Shown in pieces: positions 43,859 through 47,048 of a stretch of 47,048 nt of DNA. Source of the DNA: Bacteroidia bacterium. Lineage in GTDB: Bacteria > Bacteroidota > Bacteroidia > Flavobacteriales_E > Vicingaceae. Below the pieces are notes generated by a model. That model searched no databases. It was not told the DNA's origin and worked only from the letters and a program-made list of their open reading frames with translations. Each line of letters opens with the position of its first letter. The stretch's first letter is position 1. The translations under genes were made by a program, and so were the position numbers. The DNA lies in assembly GCA_030433355.1 (NCBI GenBank), contig JAUIMG010000021.1, forward strand, positions 1 through 47,048, in the 5' to 3' direction.

Positions 43859-44551
43859 ATGAATTTCAATACGGTTGATTTATTCGATGAGCTTCAAAAA
43901 ATTCAAAAAAAGAATAGCTCAAAAGAAATTATAGAAGAAGTTAATGACCTTTTAAAAAAGGAAGAACAACAAGAAGAAAGGATTAACGAAGCGCTTCAAA
44001 ATGCATCCAAGGAGATTATACTAGATGAGTCTAATCTAGACGCTTCTAAGATTTATACCATTGAGCAGATTCAGAAGCTTTGTGTTAAATACAGATTACG
44101 GTTTTTAGATTCTAAATACTTTAAAGGAGAGATACCCTACGAAGCGATAAGCAAGGTAAAAGAGATTGAAAAGTTGAGTAATCAAAAAATTGAATCTTTT
44201 AAAATAATAGCGCCTAAAGAGTTATTTAAATTGGAAGACAAAGATTCTGATCCAATTTTGATGATTCCTTTGAAAAACAACAGATTTTACTTCGTGCATA
44301 AGTGGGGAGGAGAAATAAATGTCTTCCGCTCTTTATTGGCTTTCCCAATGAGAAACTTCATGAGTATGTTTTGGTTTTTGGCAGTGGTGGCTGTTTTATT
44401 TGCAATGGCAATTCCAACAGAAAGCATAGATGTTTTTTTATTCTTAGCAGTGCACTCATTTATAGCCATTTGTGGCATGGCTTGCATGATTGTGATGAGT
44501 TTAAGAGAAAATTTTAGCAGCACGGAATGGGATAGTCGCTATCTTAGCTGA
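43859..44551 (+). CDS. Hypothetical protein with two C-terminal membrane helices
   Basis: I start at the ATG at 43859; a TTG two codons earlier is possible. The 230-residue protein has an acidic coiled-coil-like N-terminus rich in Glu and Lys (about 10-50). A soluble middle follows (YTIEQIQKLCVKYRLRFLDS, then MIPLKNNRFYFVHKWG), and two adjacent membrane helices lie near 165-180 and 187-208 (FWFLAVVAVLFAMAIP, VFLFLAVHSFIAICGMACMI). I do not recognise the family. It follows the cytochrome cassette by 94 bp on the same strand. Confidence 0.7.
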   Translation: MNFNTVDLFDELQKIQKKNSSKEIIEEVNDLLKKEEQQEERINEALQNASKEIILDESNLDASKIYTIEQIQKLCVKYRLRFLDSKYFKGEIPYEAISKVKEIEKLSNQKIESFKIIAPKELFKLEDKDSDPILMIPLKNNRFYFVHKWGGEINVFRSLLAFPMRNFMSMFWFLAVVAVLFAMAIPTESIDVFLFLAVHSFIAICGMACMIVMSLRENFSSTEWDSRYLS

Positions 44552-44563
44552 TTATTTTAATTT

Positions 44564-44998
44564 ATGATCCTAAACCTAGTCCTCGCTTTACATCTTTTGT
44601 TTCATCCCATTCAAGAAGAAAGGCTTGGGAAGTTAGTACTTACCATAGAAAACATAGAAGAGGCAAAAGGCAATATTGCATTACTTCTTTTTCAAGGCAA
44701 AGAGGGTTTTCCTGATAATGAAACTACTGCTGTTAGAGAAATGGTGGTTAAAATAAAAGATAAGCGACCTGTTATTATTATTGATTCCTTGCCTTATGGC
44801 AGCTATGCAGTATCGCTAATGCAAGATTTGAATGATAACAACAAAATGGATGAGAACTTCTTTGGCTTGCCCGAAGAACCCTTTGGCATGTCCAATGTAG
44901 AAACGGTTGGCTTTTTTCAACCTACTTTTGAGGACGCCAAATTTGACTTAAATCAAGAAAAATTGGAAATGAATATAAAACTGCTTACTGTTTTTTAA
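44564..44998 (+). CDS. DUF2141 domain protein
   Basis: This 144-residue protein has a short hydrophobic N-terminus (MILNLVLALHLLFHPIQ) and the DUF2141 pattern: an Ig-like strand set with GNIALLLFQGKEGFPD, then SLPYGSYAVSLMQDLNDNNK and MDENFFGLPEEPFGMSN. The domain is common in exported proteins; its function is unknown. The gene begins 12 bp after the two-TM protein, probably the same transcript, and its end overlaps the convergent phosphatase gene by 14 bp. Confidence 0.88.
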   Translation: MILNLVLALHLLFHPIQEERLGKLVLTIENIEEAKGNIALLLFQGKEGFPDNETTAVREMVVKIKDKRPVIIIDSLPYGSYAVSLMQDLNDNNKMDENFFGLPEEPFGMSNVETVGFFQPTFEDAKFDLNQEKLEMNIKLLTVF

Positions 44999-46271
44999 TC
45001 TTTTTTTCCCAAAGCAATTTCCCTTCCGTATCAAAAGCCTGCAAAGCAACTTGCCTATTCTTTAGGTCTCCAACAAATTCCAATATCCCAAAATTTTGCG
45101 TGCTCACATGCGTACCTTCTACTCTTAATGTATTGCCTTCATCGGATGTATCGTAGGCGGTAGAACTTAATGGAGAAGAAGTATAATCATACACTTCTAA
45201 TCCGGTGGGGGAAACCCATTTGGTCAATTCCGTTTTATGTCTATCGCCACTCAAGAAAATCACATTTTTGATTTGCTCTTCCTCAAGTAGATTTAATAAG
45301 TACTCTCTTTCATCAGGAAAGGTAGCGTGGTTTTCCCAAACCGCCGCCGAACTTAATACTTGTCCACCAACTGCTACTATCTTAAAAGAAGCATTGCTGC
45401 TTGCTAGCGCATCTATAAGCCAATGGATTTGTTCCTTGCCGAGTATTTGTCTGTTACCACTTTTTCTATCGTTAGGACTTCTGTAGCTGCGGTTATCCAA
45501 TAAGAAAAAGTCAATATCGTTGTAAGTAAATTGATTGCTAATTCCTTTGCCATCTAATATCCCAGAATTTGGATTGGCCCAAAACAAATCAAAAGCTTCT
45601 TTAGTAAGGTTTTTATTTATAAAACTGCTGTTGGCATCGTTAGGGCCAAAATCATGATCGTCCCAAATGGCGTAGTGGTGCATGTTTTTCCAAAGTTCTT
45701 GTAAGGCTTTTTGCGATTTATAGTGGGTATATCGATACATTATTCCCGAGCGCGATGTCCAATCACTTTCTCTTAAATAAATGTTATCTCCCAACCAAAG
45801 CATGGCTGCTGGCTGTTGTTTTTGAATAGAACTAAAAATGGCATCTCCTTTACCATAAGGTTTACCAGGCCTATCGTATGCAGCATCGTTAAAATAGGTG
45901 CAGCTGCCAATGGCAAACTTAAAATTTGGTGGGTCTTCTCTGTGTTGCCAAAGCTTTTGGGTAGTAAAAGATCCTTCTGCAAAAACTACCGTTTTATCTT
46001 GGTTTTTAATTTGGTAGTTATAGCTTGTGCCAGGGAGTAAATCCGTTAAAATAAAGTGAGCCGTATTTGCCTTTTCCTTGCTTGCATGCTGTTGGAGACT
46101 TATTTCTTCCGTTCCCTTTTTAAATTCAAGAATATAATCCCCTTCTTTTTCAAACTGGCACCAAATAGCTACTTCTTTCATGGTAGTATAGCCAAGCATG
46201 GGGCCCGATAGAATTTGGCTAGATATAAAAAGAGGAATTAATAGAAAAACAATGGAGAGTATCTTTTTCAA
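44985..46271 (-). CDS. PhoD-like alkaline phosphatase family protein
   Basis: This 428-residue protein has a signal peptide (MKKILSIVFLLIPLFISSQI), an N-terminal Ig-like domain (about 25-105), then a metallophosphatase core. The core has FAIGSCTYFND, MLWLGDNIYLRESDWTSRSG, AIWDDHDFGPNDAN, and FLSGDRHKTELTKW, matching the PhoD metal-binding motifs. It is exported and probably hydrolyses phosphodi- or monoesters. It is convergent with the DUF2141 gene, overlapping by 14 bp. Confidence 0.9.
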   Translation of the reverse strand: MKKILSIVFLLIPLFISSQILSGPMLGYTTMKEVAIWCQFEKEGDYILEFKKGTEEISLQQHASKEKANTAHFILTDLLPGTSYNYQIKNQDKTVVFAEGSFTTQKLWQHREDPPNFKFAIGSCTYFNDAAYDRPGKPYGKGDAIFSSIQKQQPAAMLWLGDNIYLRESDWTSRSGIMYRYTHYKSQKALQELWKNMHHYAIWDDHDFGPNDANSSFINKNLTKEAFDLFWANPNSGILDGKGISNQFTYNDIDFFLLDNRSYRSPNDRKSGNRQILGKEQIHWLIDALASSNASFKIVAVGGQVLSSAAVWENHATFPDEREYLLNLLEEEQIKNVIFLSGDRHKTELTKWVSPTGLEVYDYTSSPLSSTAYDTSDEGNTLRVEGTHVSTQNFGILEFVGDLKNRQVALQAFDTEGKLLWEKKIKKQ

Positions 46272-46343
46272 AACGATATGTAATAAATGGAATGCTAAGA
46301 TAAGGGATGAAAGGGTAATTAATAATTATCAATGAAGATTAAC

Positions 46344-46401
46344 AATTACGAATGTTACTACAAAGACCCATTCGTAATTCTACGATTTGAAATTCGTAAT
46401 T
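46344..46401. repeat. Short inverted repeats of AATTACGAAT type
   Basis: AATTACGAATG (46344-46354) and its reverse complement CATTCGTAATT (46369-46379) flank a 14-bp loop. A third copy, ATTCGTAATT, occurs at 46392-46401. It lies between the PhoD gene promoter side and a stranded T9SS tail; no T run follows, so it is not a clear terminator. Confidence 0.7.
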
Positions 46402-46513
46402 ACTCTTTAATGATCTTCCTACTAATCCGATTTTCTCCAGCTACTATTTCTAAGAAGTAAAGCCCTTTTGGTAAATGTGCAACTGAAAGCAGCATTTCAT
46501 TTGTCACATTGAG
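46400..46513 (-). pseudogene. Stranded C-terminal tail of a T9SS type A cargo gene
   Basis: Reading the minus strand, an open frame ends EMLLSVAHLPKGLYFLEIVA, then GENRISRKIIKE and stop. This matches the last ~30 residues of a type A sorting domain (compare LGDLPKGIYFLTVSDGVNRA in the gene at 46715). No gene body precedes it: upstream is a palindromic repeat and non-coding sequence. It is most simply a decayed or deleted gene end. Confidence 0.7.
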
Positions 46514-46536
46514 CGAAGTCGAAATGTAGGCAAATG
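46498..46536. repeat. REP-like palindrome with TTGAGCGAAGTCGAAATG core
   Basis: Outer arms CATTTG (46498-46503) and CAAATG (46531-46536) and inner arms ACATT (46506-46510) and AATGT (46523-46527) surround GAGCGAAGTCGA. From memory, similar GAGCGAAGTCGAAATG elements are dispersed in flavobacterial intergenic regions. Copy number in this genome cannot be seen. Confidence 0.6.
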
Positions 46537-46592
46537 AAACCTTCATTTTATCAATAATTACGCTAATTAAAATTAGATTGGCTGCAAAATTA

Positions 46593-46643
46593 TTTTGTTT
46601 CTTTTTCTTTCTCCTTGATGAGAAAGAAACAAAGAATCAAGGC
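46593..46643. repeat. Imperfect inverted repeat of TTTGTTTCTTTCTC / GAGAAAGAAACAAA type
   Basis: A perfect 10-bp stem (46604-46613 with 46620-46629) encloses CTTGAT. A longer alternative pairing joins 46594-46604 with 46623-46633, and CCTTGAT (46613-46619) is mirrored by ATCAAGG (46636-46642). It resembles dispersed intergenic repeats of Bacteroidetes. Apart from these repeats and the stranded tail, I see no gene in 46272-46714. Confidence 0.65.
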
Positions 46644-46714
46644 GAAACAATGCTCTAACCGCTGTTTTGCCTGCCTCCCAAAACTTATCATTAACACTTA
46701 TTCCCAATTCAAAA

Positions 46715-47048
46715 TCATTGCTTAATTAGTTTCTTAGTAGCTCTATTCACGCCATCAGAAACAGTTAGAAAGTAAATTCCCTTAGGTAAGTCTCCCAAAT
46801 CAAGCTCATAGCTGTTAATGCTAATATTTGTAGGGCTAATATCTACCTCTTTGCCTAATAAATTGTATAATATAAAGCTTAAGCTCTCATTACCTTTATA
46901 ATTAACTACAACTCTATTCTCAAAAGGATTTGGATAAACTGTAAGATACTTTTCCTCTTTAATAGACTTTAGTCCCACAGGTAATGTATCTGGAGGAAGA
47001 CTATCACAACTACTTAACCAAAGCCCATCAAAATAAATATATGTTAAA
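46715..47048 (-). CDS. T9SS type A sorting-domain protein (5' end outside window)
   Basis: The frame is open from the right edge, so only the last ~110 residues are visible. They include FDGLWLSSCDSLPPDTLP, then the type A sorting domain: LTVYPNPFENRVVVNY, a FILYNLLGKEV strand, LGDLPKGIYFLTV and a basic end KKLIKQ. The product is therefore a secreted or surface protein passed through the type IX system. What it does lies upstream of the sorting domain and cannot be seen here. Confidence 0.88.
   Translation of the reverse strand, partial: LTYIYFDGLWLSSCDSLPPDTLPVGLKSIKEEKYLTVYPNPFENRVVVNYKGNESLSFILYNLLGKEVDISPTNISINSYELDLGDLPKGIYFLTVSDGVNRATKKLIKQ

Noticed and set aside
44985-44998. Possible annotation error at the convergent 14-bp overlap of DUF2141 and PhoD genes
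   Set aside because: Both C-termini read naturally to their stops, and short convergent overlaps are common in this dense genome.
46400-46546. A 48-codon ORF starting at the ATG at 46546
   Set aside because: Its first half translates the palindromic repeat, so an independent gene is unlikely; I treat only the tail as a gene remnant.

Overview
The window looks like chromosomal DNA of a free-living, AT-rich member of the Bacteroidetes, most likely order Flavobacteriales. The evidence is type IX secretion (T9SS) sorting domains at both ends, a PorP/SprF protein, a fused CcoNO cbb3 oxidase, families almost confined to this phylum (DUF3078, DUF5777, a Lacal_2735-type small protein), and TAnnTTTG-like -7 promoter elements. 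I see no rRNA, tRNA, CRISPR array, phage or intact insertion sequence. Genes are dense, and many are coupled by 1-35 bp overlaps.

Layout. (1) 1-6510: the 3' end of a giant HYR-repeat surface adhesin with a T9SS type B C-terminus, then a PorP/SprF barrel and an OmpA-ended PorE-like protein. These look like a secreted adhesin and its attachment apparatus. (2) 6518-17280: a cbb3 oxidase locus, on the minus strand ccoI, ccoS, ccoNO, ccoQ, ccoP, ccoG, ccoH, a SafE/DsbD-like membrane protein and a coupled PLP decarboxylase, with a divergent FNR-type regulator. Two near-identical palindromes sit at exactly the same distance from a CTTTTG element in front of ccoI and ccoS. (3) 17277-19558: CruF-like and CrtD/CrtI-like carotenoid genes and a small protein. 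(4) 19597-23127: a DUF481 protein, an atypical SDR, and two kynurenine-pathway enzymes (3-hydroxyanthranilate dioxygenase, ACMSD). (5) 23292-30097: an outer membrane barrel, HemW, a histidine kinase, a large AsmA-like protein and an RsuA-family pseudouridine synthase. (6) 30211-32659: an ECF sigma / anti-sigma-like / outer membrane protein cassette. A two-block promoter (TGTAAC, 13 bp, GTTCGTC) precedes both the sigma gene and the barrel gene. (7) 32743-40182: housekeeping and envelope genes (YebC, beta carbonic anhydrase, PaiB-like, acyl-CoA carboxylase beta, glycosyltransferase, thioredoxin-like, DUF3078, MscS). (8) 40277-43764: a metallophosphoesterase followed by a tight cassette of lipoprotein cytochrome, DUF5777 barrel and diheme cytochrome, which is a candidate outer membrane electron-transfer module. 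(9) 43859-47048: an unknown two-TM protein, DUF2141, a PhoD-like phosphatase, a repeat-rich intergenic stretch with a stranded T9SS tail, and the 3' end of a T9SS type A cargo gene.

The most useful observations are the two regulatory signatures (FNR-like boxes and ECF promoter pair), which link regulators to targets inside the window, and the DUF5777-cytochrome cassette. Family names rest on my reading of motifs; no database search was run.
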